Shown: positions 55,140 through 64,000 of the stretch, piece after piece | Layout: each line of letters starts with the position of its first letter | Numbering within the stretch: the stretch's first letter is position 1 | From: Mycobacterium kiyosense | GTDB lineage: Bacteria > Actinomycetota > Actinomycetes > Mycobacteriales > Mycobacteriaceae | Length of the DNA stretch: 64,000 nt | Direction of reading: 5' to 3' | Assembly (NCBI GenBank): GCA_021654635.1 | Contig: AP025179.1 | Span: 5,394,001-5,458,000 of the forward strand | The notes under the pieces: model-generated | The model's database searches: none | What the model was told of the DNA's origin: nothing | The model's input: the letters and a program-made list of their open reading frames with translations, nothing else | Position numbers and translations under genes: made by a program

Positions 55140-55569
55140 GGACTTTCGTCGACCAGCATCGACATCAGATCGGCGGCCCTGCGCAGGATCTCGCGCTGCT
55201 CGTCGTTCAGGGTGGCCAGCCGCCCGGCCAGCCATTCCTGACGTGCCCGTCGGGCCGCCTTGACCAGCTCGGCGCCGGCTTCGGACACCGACACCAGCAC
55301 CTGACGACCGTCGACCGGATGCGGAGCGCGGTCCACCAGCCCTTCGTCGGCCAGCGAGGCGATCACCCGGGTCATCGACGGCGGCCGGACGCGTTCGCGG
55401 ATGGCCAGCGCACCGGGCGTCATCGCCCCCCTCGTTGGCCAGCGTGGTCAGCGCCGACAGCTGCGACAACGACACCGGTGACGAGGGGATTTCGGAACCG
55501 GAGCTGCCGGGACAACCGCATGACCGCCAACGACAGGTCGGCAGCCAGCCGCGCATCGCTGTCAGGCAC
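55136..55569 (-). pseudogene. MarR-family regulator (Rv0880), two apparent frameshifts
   Basis: GTG 55569 reads [20 protein letters not shown] and RQLRFRNP. One base too many in G4 55485-55488 then shifts the frame; corrected it reads [21 protein letters not shown] second extra base in C6 55426-55431 follows, after which [20 protein letters not shown] and the winged helix continue in frame to TGA 55136-55138. With both removed the length is 143 aa, exactly Rv0880. MarR proteins repress neighbouring genes in response to phenolic or oxidative signals. It heads an operon with the methyltransferase. Both defects are in homopolymers, so error is likely. Confidence 0.82.
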
Positions 55570-55667
55570 AGCGCGAGGTTACAACGGAACCTGGCAAACA
55601 GCGACGAGAAACGGCGAACGCGCGGCACGGGTCGGCGCTGCCGGCCGGCACGTTATCTTGAGAACCG

Positions 55668-55949
55668 ATGAGCACCGAGGCCACCGAACCCCAACCGCCG
55701 CCGCTGCCACCGGCGCTGCTCAAGATCTGGCCGATCATCATCGTCGGCGCCCTGGGCTGGGTGATCGCCGCCGCGGTCGCGTTCCTGGTCCCCAGCTGTC
55801 AGAGTTGGCGGCCCATCACCCTCGCGGGTCTCGGAGTGTCAGTGCTCGGCACCAGCATCTTCCTGCTGCAGTTGGCCGCCGCCCGGCGTGGCGCGCGCGG
55901 CGCGCAGTCCGGCCTCGAACGGTATCTCGAACAGAAATTGGAGGACTAA
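55668..55949 (+). CDS. DUF2530 small membrane protein (Rv0879c)
   Basis: 93 aa with a Pro-rich N-terminus (PQPPPLPPALLKIWPIIIVG) and two membrane helices (about residues 21-42 and 52-70). Matches the Rv0879c type. Stop TAA overlaps the ATG of the next gene (TAATG at 55947-55951), indicating co-expression. Function unknown. Confidence 0.85.
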   Translation: MSTEATEPQPPPLPPALLKIWPIIIVGALGWVIAAAVAFLVPSCQSWRPITLAGLGVSVLGTSIFLLQLAAARRGARGAQSGLERYLEQKLED

Positions 55950-56410
55950 TGGCAACCCCCACCGCCCTGTTACAAGCCCAGATCGATATCGATGCTCCGC
56001 CGGCGAAGGTGTGGGCGCTGATCTCCGACCTGCGGCGGATGCCCCAGTGGAGCCCCCAGTGCCGGTGGATGCGCCAGTTCGGGCCGTTGCGCACGGGTAC
56101 CCGCACCCTGAATTTCAATCGGCGCAACAAGCTGTTCTGGCCTACCACCAGCACGATCGTGGAAGTCATCCCGGAGCAGAAGCTGGCGTTCCGGGTCGAC
56201 GCCAACCGCACGATCTGGAGCTACGAGCTCGAGCCGCACGGTGCGGGCACCCGGTTGACGGAAAGCCGACACGCCGAGAACGGCGTCTCCGCGTTTTCCA
56301 GCATGACGGTCAACGCGTTGATGGGTGGGACCAGCAGCTTCGAACGCGAGCTGGTCGACGGGATGCAGACTTCGCTGGCCAAGATCAAGGCGGCCGCCGA
56401 GCAGGGCTAG
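55949..56410 (+). CDS. SRPBCC-fold ligand-binding protein
   Basis: 153 aa. Pattern QIDIDAPPAKVWALISDLRR and MPQWSPQCRWMRQFG, then a C-terminal helix HAENGVSAFSSMTVNALMGG, typical of START/polyketide-cyclase-like SRPBCC proteins. ATG 55949 overlaps the stop of the DUF2530 gene. Occupies the place of PPE13 (Rv0878c) in H37Rv. Ligand unknown. Overlaps the convergent DUF3027 gene stop by 4 bp. Confidence 0.85.
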   Translation: MATPTALLQAQIDIDAPPAKVWALISDLRRMPQWSPQCRWMRQFGPLRTGTRTLNFNRRNKLFWPTTSTIVEVIPEQKLAFRVDANRTIWSYELEPHGAGTRLTESRHAENGVSAFSSMTVNALMGGTSSFERELVDGMQTSLAKIKAAAEQG

Positions 56411-57408
56411 TCGGCGGACGGTTCCTCCACGGCCGGTCCCTCGGCCGAGGGTTCCCGGGTCGCGTCTTCGGTGGCCGGTTGTACGACCGGTTCCGCCGCG
56501 ACCGGCTCGTCCGGCACCGGCTCCGCTGCGACCGCGTCGCCCGGCACCGGCTCGCCCGTCACCGGGTCCTCCGCGACCGGCGCGGCCACGGTTTCCTCCG
56601 CCGCCACCTCGGCAACCACGGTCGTCTGAACCACCTCCAGCACGCCGTCGTCGTACGGCTCGTACATCGGCGACCCGGTGCCCGGCGGAGCCGGCGTGTC
56701 CGAGTGCGCACCGCAGCCGTACAGCTTGTCCACGACGTGGCCATCGGCGGACAGTTCGTTGCCGCACACCCCGAACATCGCGCCCAGCGACCCTGCCAGC
56801 GGCAGGAAGAACCCGCAGTCGCGGCACACCCGCTTGGTAGACCGCGACATCGCCGAATCCGGCCCGTAGTCGCCCTCGTGCCAGCGCTCGGCGGCATCCG
56901 CGCGGCCCCAGGCGCTCATCACCCAGCGACGGCCCAGCCCCAGCTCGTAGGCGACGTCGTCGACCTGCGGGTCACCGCTGGCGGTGTAACCCGGCACCAG
57001 CCGCGGGTCGTCCTTGACGGGGGCCAGCAGATCCCCCGGCCCCAAATCGCCGGGCCGCACCCGCTGCTCCCACGGCACCCACTCGGGCGCCAGCAGTGCC
57101 GTCGGCCCCGGGATCAGCACCACTTCGCTGATGGTGGCATGGTCCGCGCCCAGGTACGAGGCGACGACGACGGCCCACTGCCAACCCTGGTAACCCGGCA
57201 GGTGCGCCAGGAACCGATGGGTGGCGGCGTTCGGGTCCTCGTAGCTGACACCCAGGTAATCCCCTACGGCCTCGGCCCCGCTGAACTCCGCGACGGCGGC
57301 CCGGGCCTGCTCGGCCGCACCCGTGAGCACCTCCGCGATCTCGTCGGGCCAGGCCGTCGCCGTCACGGCACCAGCCGGCCGGGAGGACTCCTCGATGGGT
57401 CCGGTCAC
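56407..57408 (-). CDS. DUF3027 protein with acidic repeat tail (Rv0877-like)
   Basis: 333 aa. DUF3027 core (about residues 20-220, YLGVSYEDPNAATHRFLAHL, GYQGWQWAVVVASYLGADHA) and a zinc-ribbon-like cysteine set in CRDCGFF, GVCGNEL and GCGAHSD. The last 90 residues are Val/Ala/Glu/Pro-rich repeats (AAEPVPDEPVAAEPV type) absent or shorter in H37Rv. GTG 57408 is preceded by AGAGGTGAGAG; an ATG further upstream has no such site. Function unknown. Confidence 0.85.
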   Translation of the reverse strand: MTGPIEESSRPAGAVTATAWPDEIAEVLTGAAEQARAAVAEFSGAEAVGDYLGVSYEDPNAATHRFLAHLPGYQGWQWAVVVASYLGADHATISEVVLIPGPTALLAPEWVPWEQRVRPGDLGPGDLLAPVKDDPRLVPGYTASGDPQVDDVAYELGLGRRWVMSAWGRADAAERWHEGDYGPDSAMSRSTKRVCRDCGFFLPLAGSLGAMFGVCGNELSADGHVVDKLYGCGAHSDTPAPPGTGSPMYEPYDDGVLEVVQTTVVAEVAAEETVAAPVAEDPVTGEPVPGDAVAAEPVPDEPVAAEPVVQPATEDATREPSAEGPAVEEPSAD

Positions 57409-57511
57409 GCTCTCACCTCTCTGCATTGCCTCACCAATACTGCCGGAAGACACGTCCGCCCAGCCACACCGGTTTCCTCCGCCGGCAGCCGACATAAGAC
57501 AGAATTGAACC

Positions 57512-59206
57512 GTGTCTGGACCGAGGCGTGATCAACCGGGCCGTATGGCCCCACCCCCGGGCCGCCGGACCCGAGACGAAGGATCCTTTCAGGAACATCC
57601 CGGGATGGCCAACTACCCGGCTGGCGACGCCGACCACCGCCGGTCCCGGCGGCCACCGCCGATGCCCAGTTCCAACCGGTACCTGCCGCCGCTGGGTCAC
57701 GAACCGCCCCGTCGCGACACGACGCCTCCCCCGCCGCGCGGCTTCAACAACGGCGAACGCATCACCGTCACCCGTGCCGCGGCCATGCGCAGCCGTGAGA
57801 TGGGCTCGCGGATGTACTGGATGGTGCAGCGCGCCGCCACCGCCGACGGCGCCGACAAGTCCGGCCTCACCGCGCTGACCTGGCCGGTGATGGCAAATTT
57901 CGCGGTCGACTCCGCGATGGCGGTGGCCCTGGCCAACACGTTGTTCTTCGCGGCGGCCAGCGGGGAGAGCAAGTCCAAAGTCGCCCTCTACCTACTGATC
58001 ACCATTGCGCCGTTCGCCGTGATCGCGCCGCTGATCGGACCGGCGCTGGACAAGTTGCAGCACGGTCGCCGGGTCGCGCTGGCGCTGTCCTTCGCGCTGC
58101 GCACCGCGCTCGCGCTGGTGCTGATCATCAACTACGACGGCGCAAGCGGCAGTTTCCCGTCGTGGGTGCTCTACCCCTGCGCGCTGGCCATGATGGTGTT
58201 CTCCAAGTCGTTCAGTGTGCTGCGCAGCGCGGTCACCCCGCGGGTGATGCCGCCCAGCATCGACCTGGTGCGGGTCAATTCCCGGCTGACGGTCTTCGGG
58301 CTGCTCGGCGGCACCATCGCCGGCGGTGCGGTCGCGGCCGGCGTGGAGTTCGCCTGCACGCATCTGTTCAAGCTGCCCGGCGCGTTGTTCGTCGTCGTCG
58401 GCATCACGATCGCCGGGGCGCTGCTGTCCATGCGGATCCCGAGTTGGGTCGAGGTCACCGCCGGCGAGGTGCCGGCCACGTTGAGCTATCACCGCGACAG
58501 CGACACGATGCGGCGCAGCTGGCACACCGAGGCCAAGCCGGTTAAGGAGAAACCTCGACAGCCGTTGGGCCGCAACATCATCACCTCGCTGTGGGGCAAC
58601 TGCACGATCAAGGTGATGGTCGGGTTCCTGTTCCTCTATCCGGCGTTCGTCGCCAAGGCGCACGACGCCGACGGCTGGGTTCAGCTGGCCATGTTGGGAA
58701 TGATCGGTGCGGCCGCAGCCATCGGCAACTTCGCCGGAAATTTCGCCAGCGCGCGGTTGAAGCTGGGCCGCCCCGCCGTGCTGGTGGTGCGCTGCACCCT
58801 GGTGGTCACCGCGTTCGCGCTGGCCGCCGCGGTGGCCGGGCATCTGATCGCGGTCGTCGTCGCCACGCTGTTCACCTCGGGGTCCAGCGCCATCGCGAAG
58901 GCGTCGCTGGACGCGTCGTTGCAGAACGATCTTCCCGAGGAGTCGCGTGCCTCGGGTTTCGGGCGTTCCGAGTCGACCCTGCAGTTGGCGTGGGTGTTGG
59001 GTGGCGCCCTGGGCGTGTTGGTCTACACCGACCTGTGGGTGGGTTTCACCGCGGTCAGCGCGCTGCTGATCCTGGGTCTGGCCCAGACGGTCGTCAGCTT
59101 CCAGGGCCGCTCGCTGATTCCTGGGCTCGGCGGCAACCGACCGATCATGGTCGAGCAGGAGGGCTGGCACCGGGGCGCGCCGGAAACCCGGGTGACGCCG
59201 CAGTGA
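57512..59206 (+). CDS. MFS-like membrane transporter (Rv0876c)
   Basis: 564 aa. A long Pro/Arg-rich cytoplasmic N-terminus (about 1-110) precedes about 12 hydrophobic segments (LTWPVMANFAVDSAMAVALA, LLITIAPFAVIAPLIGPALD). Matches Rv0876c, a conserved membrane protein of unknown substrate. GTG 57512. The following Rv0875c-like gene starts 7 bp after its stop, so they form an operon. Confidence 0.88.
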   Translation: MSGPRRDQPGRMAPPPGRRTRDEGSFQEHPGMANYPAGDADHRRSRRPPPMPSSNRYLPPLGHEPPRRDTTPPPPRGFNNGERITVTRAAAMRSREMGSRMYWMVQRAATADGADKSGLTALTWPVMANFAVDSAMAVALANTLFFAAASGESKSKVALYLLITIAPFAVIAPLIGPALDKLQHGRRVALALSFALRTALALVLIINYDGASGSFPSWVLYPCALAMMVFSKSFSVLRSAVTPRVMPPSIDLVRVNSRLTVFGLLGGTIAGGAVAAGVEFACTHLFKLPGALFVVVGITIAGALLSMRIPSWVEVTAGEVPATLSYHRDSDTMRRSWHTEAKPVKEKPRQPLGRNIITSLWGNCTIKVMVGFLFLYPAFVAKAHDADGWVQLAMLGMIGAAAAIGNFAGNFASARLKLGRPAVLVVRCTLVVTAFALAAAVAGHLIAVVVATLFTSGSSAIAKASLDASLQNDLPEESRASGFGRSESTLQLAWVLGGALGVLVYTDLWVGFTAVSALLILGLAQTVVSFQGRSLIPGLGGNRPIMVEQEGWHRGAPETRVTPQ

Positions 59207-59213
59207 GTCCCCG

Positions 59214-59708
59214 GTGAGGCCGTCGCTCAAACCCCGCATCGTCGCACTGCTCGTCAGCGTGATCGTGCTTGCCGCGGCGGCGGGGGTCGGGACCTGGCTG
59301 CTGGTGCGTGATCGCGGCCCGTCCTACCCGGTGATCAGCGCCTATTCGAACGGTCACCTGACCAAGGTGGGCCCCTACATGTATTGCAACGTCCTGAATC
59401 TCAACGACTGCCAGGAGCCACGGACGCAGGGCGAATTATCGGTGAGCGAGCGTTATCCGGTGCAGCTCTCGGTGCCGGAGGCCATCAGTCGCGCACCGTG
59501 GAAACTGCTGCAGACATATGAGGATCCGACCAAGGACACCACCACCATCTTCCGGCCGAACAGCACGCTGGCCGTCACCATCCCCACCACCGACCCGCAG
59601 CGCGGCCGGCTAACCGGGGTGGTGGTGCAGCTACTCACCAAGCTCGTCTACAACGGGGAGGAATTCTTCCCGCCCCACGCCGAATGGTCTGTGCGCGTTA
59701 ACTTTTGA
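59214..59708 (+). CDS. Exported protein (Rv0875c)
   Basis: 164 aa. N-terminal signal sequence or anchor (KPRIVALLVSVIVLAAAAGV, about residues 6-28) and a DUF2771-like secreted domain (YPVISAYSNGHLTKVGPYMY, CNVLNLNDCQEP) with two cysteines that could form a disulfide outside the cell. GTG 59214. Operon with Rv0876c. Function unknown. Confidence 0.85.
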   Translation: MRPSLKPRIVALLVSVIVLAAAAGVGTWLLVRDRGPSYPVISAYSNGHLTKVGPYMYCNVLNLNDCQEPRTQGELSVSERYPVQLSVPEAISRAPWKLLQTYEDPTKDTTTIFRPNSTLAVTIPTTDPQRGRLTGVVVQLLTKLVYNGEEFFPPHAEWSVRVNF

Positions 59709-59726
59709 TCGTCCCCAGCCGGCGGG

Positions 59727-60731
59727 TTACGCGCCGTGACCGACCGGCACCCGTTCGCCATCGGGCGTCGGCCCCGGCGGCGTGCCGTCACCAAAAGGCC
59801 TGCCGCCCAACGCTTCACGGCCGTGCGGCGAAAGCCAGTTGGCCAGGTCCGGTCCCTTGGGGACGATACCTGTGGGGTTGATGTCGGAATGCACGATGTA
59901 ATAGTGCTGCTTGATCTGGACGAAGTCGGTGGTATCGCCGAAGCCCGGGGTCTGGAACAGGTCTCGCGCGTAGGCCCATAACACCGGCATCTCGGATAGT
60001 TTCTGGCGGTTGCACTTGAAATGCCCGTGGTACACCGGATCGAAGCGGGCCAGGGTGGTGAACAATCGCACATCGGCCTCGGTAATGGTGTCGCCCACCA
60101 GGAATCGCTGAGCTCTCAAGCGTTCACTCACCCAGTCGAGCGCGGTGAACAGCCGGTCGTAGGCGGACTCGTATGCCTGCTGCGCGCCGGCGAACCCGCA
60201 CCGGTAGACACCGTTGTTGATCTCGGTATAGATCCTCTTGCTCACTTCGTCGATCTCGGCGCGCAGTTCCTCGGGATACAGCTGCGGCGCCCCCGGCCGG
60301 TGGTAGCCGGTCCATTCGGTGGAGAAATCCAAGGTGATCTGGGCGAAGTCGTTGGTCACCACCGCGCCGGTCGGGATGTCCACGATCGCCGGAACGGTGA
60401 TGCCCTTGGGATAGTCCGGGAATCGCCTGAAGTAGGCATCCTGTAGCCGCGGGATCTTCAGGACCGGGTCTACGCCGCCGGGATCGAGATCAAAGGTCCA
60501 ACTGCGCTGGTCATGCGTCGGACCGCAAAAGCCAATGGAGAGAACCGATTCCAGACCCAGCAACCGCCGCACGATGATCGCGCGGTTGGCCCACGGACAG
60601 GCGCGGGCCACCACCAGCCGGTATCTACCCGGCTCGACCGGATAGCCGTCGCGACCATCGGCGGTGATGCGGGTGGTGATGTAGTTGGTGTCGCGGTTGA
60701 ATTCGCCCTTGCCGGCCACATAAGAGGACAT
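59727..60731 (-). CDS. Glutathionyl-hydroquinone reductase-like protein (xi-class GST)
   Basis: 334 aa. MSSYVAGKGEFNRDTNYITT start; thioredoxin-fold active site ARACPWANRAIIVRRLLGLE with the nucleophilic Cys of CPWA, and a C-terminal helical GST domain (FLVGDTITEADVRLFTTLAR, HGHFKCNRQKLSEMP). The family reduces glutathionyl-quinones. Mycobacteria make mycothiol rather than glutathione, so a mycothiolyl substrate is likely (inference). ATG 60731 chosen by homology to the MSxYVxGxGxF start. It stands where H37Rv has Rv0872c-Rv0874c (PE_PGRS15, fadE10 and neighbour), none of which is present here. Confidence 0.88.
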   Translation of the reverse strand: MSSYVAGKGEFNRDTNYITTRITADGRDGYPVEPGRYRLVVARACPWANRAIIVRRLLGLESVLSIGFCGPTHDQRSWTFDLDPGGVDPVLKIPRLQDAYFRRFPDYPKGITVPAIVDIPTGAVVTNDFAQITLDFSTEWTGYHRPGAPQLYPEELRAEIDEVSKRIYTEINNGVYRCGFAGAQQAYESAYDRLFTALDWVSERLRAQRFLVGDTITEADVRLFTTLARFDPVYHGHFKCNRQKLSEMPVLWAYARDLFQTPGFGDTTDFVQIKQHYYIVHSDINPTGIVPKGPDLANWLSPHGREALGGRPFGDGTPPGPTPDGERVPVGHGA

Positions 60732-60781
60732 GTAGACAATCCTGCCCTCTCGGGCGCCGGCGTAGCACGCGCGGCGGGGCG

Positions 60782-61204
60782 TTACGCCTCGAACTCCCGC
60801 GCGACCGCCTTGACCACCTCGGAGATCTGCCGGGCGGTCTTGCGGTCCGGGTAGCGGCCCTTGCGCAACTCGGGCTGCACAGTGCTCTCCAGCAGAGTGA
60901 TCATGTCCTCGACCATGCCGTGCAACTCGTCGGGACTGTGCTTGTGCTCGGCGGGTGGTTCCCGGCGTGAGGCCTCCCGGCGCGTCCGGGCCAGGCTCGG
61001 CGGCGGCTCGAGCAGCTTGAGGCTCAGGGCCTGCGGTCCCCGCCGTCCCGAGGCGATGCCGAACTCGACGCGCTGTCCCGCCTTGAGCCCCTCGACACCG
61101 GCGGGCAACGCCGACGAACGGACGTAGACGTCCTCGCCGTCCTCCTGCGACAGGAAGCCGAACCCCTTCTCGGAGTCGTACCACTTCACTTTGCCGGTCG
61201 GCAC
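60782..61204 (-). CDS. cspB: Cold-shock-domain protein CspB (CspA family with C-terminal extension)
   Basis: 140 aa. Cold-shock domain (about residues 1-65) with RNP1 motif KGFGFLSQE and RNP2 motif DVYVRSSAL. The C-terminal extension [20 protein letters not shown] and [20 protein letters not shown] is typical of Rv0871. Binds single-stranded RNA/DNA as a chaperone. GTG 61204 ([14 protein letters not shown]) is chosen because AGGTGAGAG lies just before it; a GTG at 61213 is part of that site. Confidence 0.9.
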   Translation of the reverse strand: MPTGKVKWYDSEKGFGFLSQEDGEDVYVRSSALPAGVEGLKAGQRVEFGIASGRRGPQALSLKLLEPPPSLARTRREASRREPPAEHKHSPDELHGMVEDMITLLESTVQPELRKGRYPDRKTARQISEVVKAVAREFEA

Positions 61205-61337
61205 TGCTCTCACCTGCTTGTCTCACGGATGGGGTATTCCACACAAAGACGCGTCCCGCCTGCGCAGGACGCGATGACGATCACAGATCCTACTCGGCGC
61301 ATCGGCCGCCGAGCATCCCGGTTTACCCCTAACTCGG

Positions 61338-61343
61338 TAGGCT
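61338..61343 (+). promoter_or_regulatory. -10 element of the Rv0870c-moaA2-moaD2 operon
   Basis: TAGGCT at 61338-61343, with an expected start about 7 nt downstream and a strong GGAGGAG ribosome-binding site at 61356-61362 before ATG 61366. No clear -35 element. Confidence 0.5.
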
Positions 61344-61365
61344 GGCGGTACCGCTGGAGGAGATT

Positions 61366-61761
61366 ATGCGCCTGATCCTGAACGTCATCTGGCTGGTATT
61401 CGGTGGCCTCTGGCTGGCCCTCGGATACCTGCTGGCCGCGCTCGTCTGCTTCCTGCTCATCGTCACGATCCCGTTCGGCTTCGCCTCCCTGCGGATCGCG
61501 TCCTACGCGCTGTGGCCGTTCGGTCGCACCATCGTGGACAAGCCCGGCTCCGGAGCGGGCGCCCTGATCGGCAACGTGATCTGGATCCTGCTGTGTGGGC
61601 TGTGGTTGGCGATCGGTCATCTGACCAGCGCGCTGGCGATGGCCGCCACGATCGTCGGCATCCCGCTGGCATTGGCGAATTTGAAGATGATCCCGGTGTC
61701 GCTGATGCCGCTCGGTAAGGAGATCGTTCCCGCCGACTGGCCGGCGCGGGCCCGAGCATGA
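61366..61761 (+). CDS. YccF-family inner membrane protein (Rv0870c)
   Basis: 131 aa. Two copies of the YccF (DUF307) membrane unit: LNVIWLVFGGLWLALGYLLA and a related IGNVIWILLCGLWLAIGHLT, each followed by a hydrophobic helix ending in a TIPFGFASLRIASYALWPFG-type segment. Function unknown. Stop overlaps the moaA start (ATGA). Confidence 0.9.
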   Translation: MRLILNVIWLVFGGLWLALGYLLAALVCFLLIVTIPFGFASLRIASYALWPFGRTIVDKPGSGAGALIGNVIWILLCGLWLAIGHLTSALAMAATIVGIPLALANLKMIPVSLMPLGKEIVPADWPARARA

Positions 61762-62828
61762 CGCCGACCGCGCTGGGATTGCCCGGGATGCCCGCCCCCA
61801 GCAAACATCGGCGGCCACCCGGCGCCGGACCGCTGCTCGACACGTACGGCCGGATCGCCACCGACCTGCGCGTCTCGCTGACCGACCGCTGCAATCTTCG
61901 CTGCACGTACTGCATGCCCGCGGACGGCTTGGACTGGCTGCCCGGCGACCAATTGCTGCGCAGCGACGAACTGGCTCGTCTGCTGCGGATCGCGGTGACC
62001 CGACTCGGCATCACCAGCGTGCGCTTCACCGGGGGTGAGCCACTGCTGGCCCGCCACCTCGAAGACGTCGTGGCCACCGCAGCCCGCCTCACTCCGCGCC
62101 CGGAGATTTCATTGACCACCAACGGCGTCGGACTGGCGCGGCGGGCGGCCGCGCTGGCGGCGGCGGGTCTGGACCGCGTCAACGTGTCGGTGGACAGCAT
62201 CGACCCCGCCCACTTCGCGGCCATCACCCGTCGGGACCGGCTGGCCGACGTGCTGGCCGGACTGGCCGCCGCTGCGGCAGCCGGTCTGGCACCGGTGAAG
62301 GTCAATGCCGTTCTGGACCCCGCGACCGGTCGCGAAGACGTCGTCGAGTTGCTGAGGTTCTGCGTGGCGCACGGCTACCAGTTGCGGGTCATCGAGCAGA
62401 TGCCGCTCGATGCGGGCCACCGGTGGCGCCGCCAAGCGGCGCTGAGCGCCGACGACGTGCTGGCTGCGCTGCGCCCGCACTTCCGGCTGCGACCCGATCC
62501 AGCGCCGCGCGGTTCGGCCCCCGCCGAACTCTGGCTGGTCGACACCGGCCCCGGCACGCCCGCCGCCAAGTTCGGCGTCATCGCCTCGGTGTCGCACGCG
62601 TTTTGCTCGGCCTGCGACCGCACCCGGCTCACCGCCGACGGCCAGATCCGCAACTGCCTGTTCTCCACCGAAGAGACCGACCTGCGCGCCCTACTGCGCG
62701 GCGGCGCCGGGGACGACGCCATCGAGGCGGCGTGGCGCGACGCGATGTGGGCCAAGCCCGCGGGGCACGGCATCAACGACCCCGGGTTCGTCCAGCCCGA
62801 CCGCCCGATGAGTGCCATCGGTGGCTGA
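61758..62828 (+). CDS. moaA2: GTP 3',8-cyclase MoaA (MoaA2)
   Basis: 356 aa radical-SAM enzyme starting molybdenum cofactor synthesis. N-terminal SAM cluster CxxxCxxC in LTDRCNLRCTYCMPADG. C-terminal second cluster in CSACDRTRLTADGQIRNCLF (Cys-x2-Cys and a third Cys). The protein ends in PMSAIGG, with the essential C-terminal GG tail. ATG 61758 overlaps the Rv0870c stop. Corresponds to Rv0869c, coupled to moaD2. Confidence 0.95.
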   Translation: MTPTALGLPGMPAPSKHRRPPGAGPLLDTYGRIATDLRVSLTDRCNLRCTYCMPADGLDWLPGDQLLRSDELARLLRIAVTRLGITSVRFTGGEPLLARHLEDVVATAARLTPRPEISLTTNGVGLARRAAALAAAGLDRVNVSVDSIDPAHFAAITRRDRLADVLAGLAAAAAAGLAPVKVNAVLDPATGREDVVELLRFCVAHGYQLRVIEQMPLDAGHRWRRQAALSADDVLAALRPHFRLRPDPAPRGSAPAELWLVDTGPGTPAAKFGVIASVSHAFCSACDRTRLTADGQIRNCLFSTEETDLRALLRGGAGDDAIEAAWRDAMWAKPAGHGINDPGFVQPDRPMSAIGG

Positions 62829-63111
62829 GGGCCCCGTTGACGCAGCTACGACGGCCGTCCGGATCGAGGTGACCGTCCGGTACTTCGCGGCCGCCCGGGC
62901 AGCCGCGGGTATCGAGTGGGAAACGGTCGAGTTGCCAACCGGCACCACGGTGGCCGGCCTGGTTCAGAATCTGGCGCGCCGGGGTACCCGCCTGGCAACG
63001 GTATTGGAACGCTGCTCTTATCTGCGCGACGGAATTGCCGTTCGAGATGAGGCCACCGCGTTATCCGCCGGCGACACCGTTGACGTACTCCCGCCGTTCG
63101 CCGGCGGTTAA
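62821..63111 (+). CDS. moaD2: Molybdopterin synthase sulfur carrier MoaD (MoaD2)
   Basis: 96 aa from GTG 62821, or 99 aa from GTG 62812; both overlap the end of moaA2. Ubiquitin-like MoaD fold (VTVRYFAAARAAAGIEWETV) and the invariant C-terminal GG (VDVLPPFAGG) that becomes a thiocarboxylate to donate sulfur in molybdopterin formation. Corresponds to Rv0868c. Immediately followed by a CRP site. Confidence 0.9.
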   Translation: MAEGPVDAATTAVRIEVTVRYFAAARAAAGIEWETVELPTGTTVAGLVQNLARRGTRLATVLERCSYLRDGIAVRDEATALSAGDTVDVLPPFAGG

Positions 63112-63114
63112 AAC

Positions 63115-63130
63115 TGTGAAATGCCTCACA
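63115..63130. promoter_or_regulatory. Perfect CRP (cAMP receptor protein) binding site
   Basis: TGTGA-AATGCC-TCACA, the full palindromic consensus TGTGAN6TCACA. It lies 4 bp after the moaD2 stop and about 410 bp upstream of rpfA. In M. tuberculosis rpfA is a known target of CRP (Rv3676), so this should activate rpfA in response to cAMP. Confidence 0.8.
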
Positions 63131-63328
63131 TAACGGAACGATAACGGCCCGGCCACGCTCCGGTTTCGGCCGCTCCGAGCTGCGCAAATGCAGACCGTTC
63201 CTGCGGTTTTTCGCGACTTTTGTGTCCAAAACGCCGGTTTCTTCTAGACGTGACGGGATCGCCGGAACCCGCTACCGTCTCGGAAGGTTCGTCAGCCAAC
63301 CCGAAAGACGGACCCTCCCTCACCTGTT

Positions 63329-64000
<672 letters not shown>

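Noticed and set aside
54294..55628. A 444-residue open frame with an N-terminal extension on the RNA methyltransferase
   Set aside because: The extension is the MarR gene read in the wrong frame because of two homopolymer insertions; the methyltransferase has its own GTGA-coupled start at 55139.

Overview
The window is about 68% GC chromosomal DNA from a Mycobacterium, most likely a slow grower. Evidence is a PE-family protein, the ArfABC, PrrAB, EchA6, SepH and MoaA2/MoaD2 sets, and gene order. From about 12.7 kb to the right end the order follows the M. tuberculosis H37Rv block Rv0914c to Rv0867c in inverted orientation, with insertions and losses. H37Rv names below come from recognising protein sequence and order; no database was searched.

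Layout. (1) 1-5.6 kb: lipid/sterol-type catabolism, with a thiolase tail, a Baeyer-Villiger monooxygenase plus esterase pair facing left, and a DUF35-thiolase-P450 operon facing right, sharing a divergent region with a 26-bp palindrome. (2) 5.7-12.6 kb: DEAD-box helicase, DUF1275 membrane protein, a DesA3-type desaturase with its reductase, a divergent PucR-type regulator (frameshifted), and a STAS protein followed by a strong terminator. (3) 12.7-20.4 kb: Rv0914c thiolase, Rv0913c carotenoid oxygenase, a VOC protein, Rv0912, then an inserted LAL-type LuxR regulator, and the Rv0910/Rv0909 toxin-antitoxin pair. (4) 20.4-35.7 kb: ctpE, Rv0907, Rv0906, echA6, accD3, prrA-prrB, arfA-arfB-arfC, Rv0898c, Rv0897c, gltA2. 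(5) 36-46.6 kb: an accessory island with a PE protein, an MFS exporter, a metallopeptidase/glutamine amidotransferase pair, and a giant regulator (SARP DNA-binding + adenylyl cyclase + AAA ATPase + TPR + repeated NTF2-like modules) split by an in-frame TAG. (6) 46.6-64 kb: pdxH/citA, Rv0887c-like VOC protein, fprB, Rv0885-like diiron protein, serC, sepH, Rv0882-Rv0880, Rv0879c, Rv0877-Rv0875c, a glutathionyl-hydroquinone-reductase-like gene, cspB, Rv0870c-moaA2-moaD2, and rpfA behind a perfect CRP site and a c-di-AMP (ydaO-type) riboswitch.

A recurring oddity is that seven genes are broken by one-base changes in G or C homopolymers (11 sites, 10 of them one base too long). Two more are interrupted by in-frame TAG codons. 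The homopolymer pattern looks more like sequencing error than true gene decay, so the broken genes should be read as probably intact in the organism until the runs are rechecked.

Functionally the window combines lipid and CoA chemistry (EchA6, AccD3, thiolases, P450, desaturase), central metabolism (GltA2, CitA, SerC, PdxH), envelope and ion physiology (ArfABC, CtpE, RpfA) and second-messenger signalling (cyclase-regulator, CRP site, c-di-AMP riboswitch).
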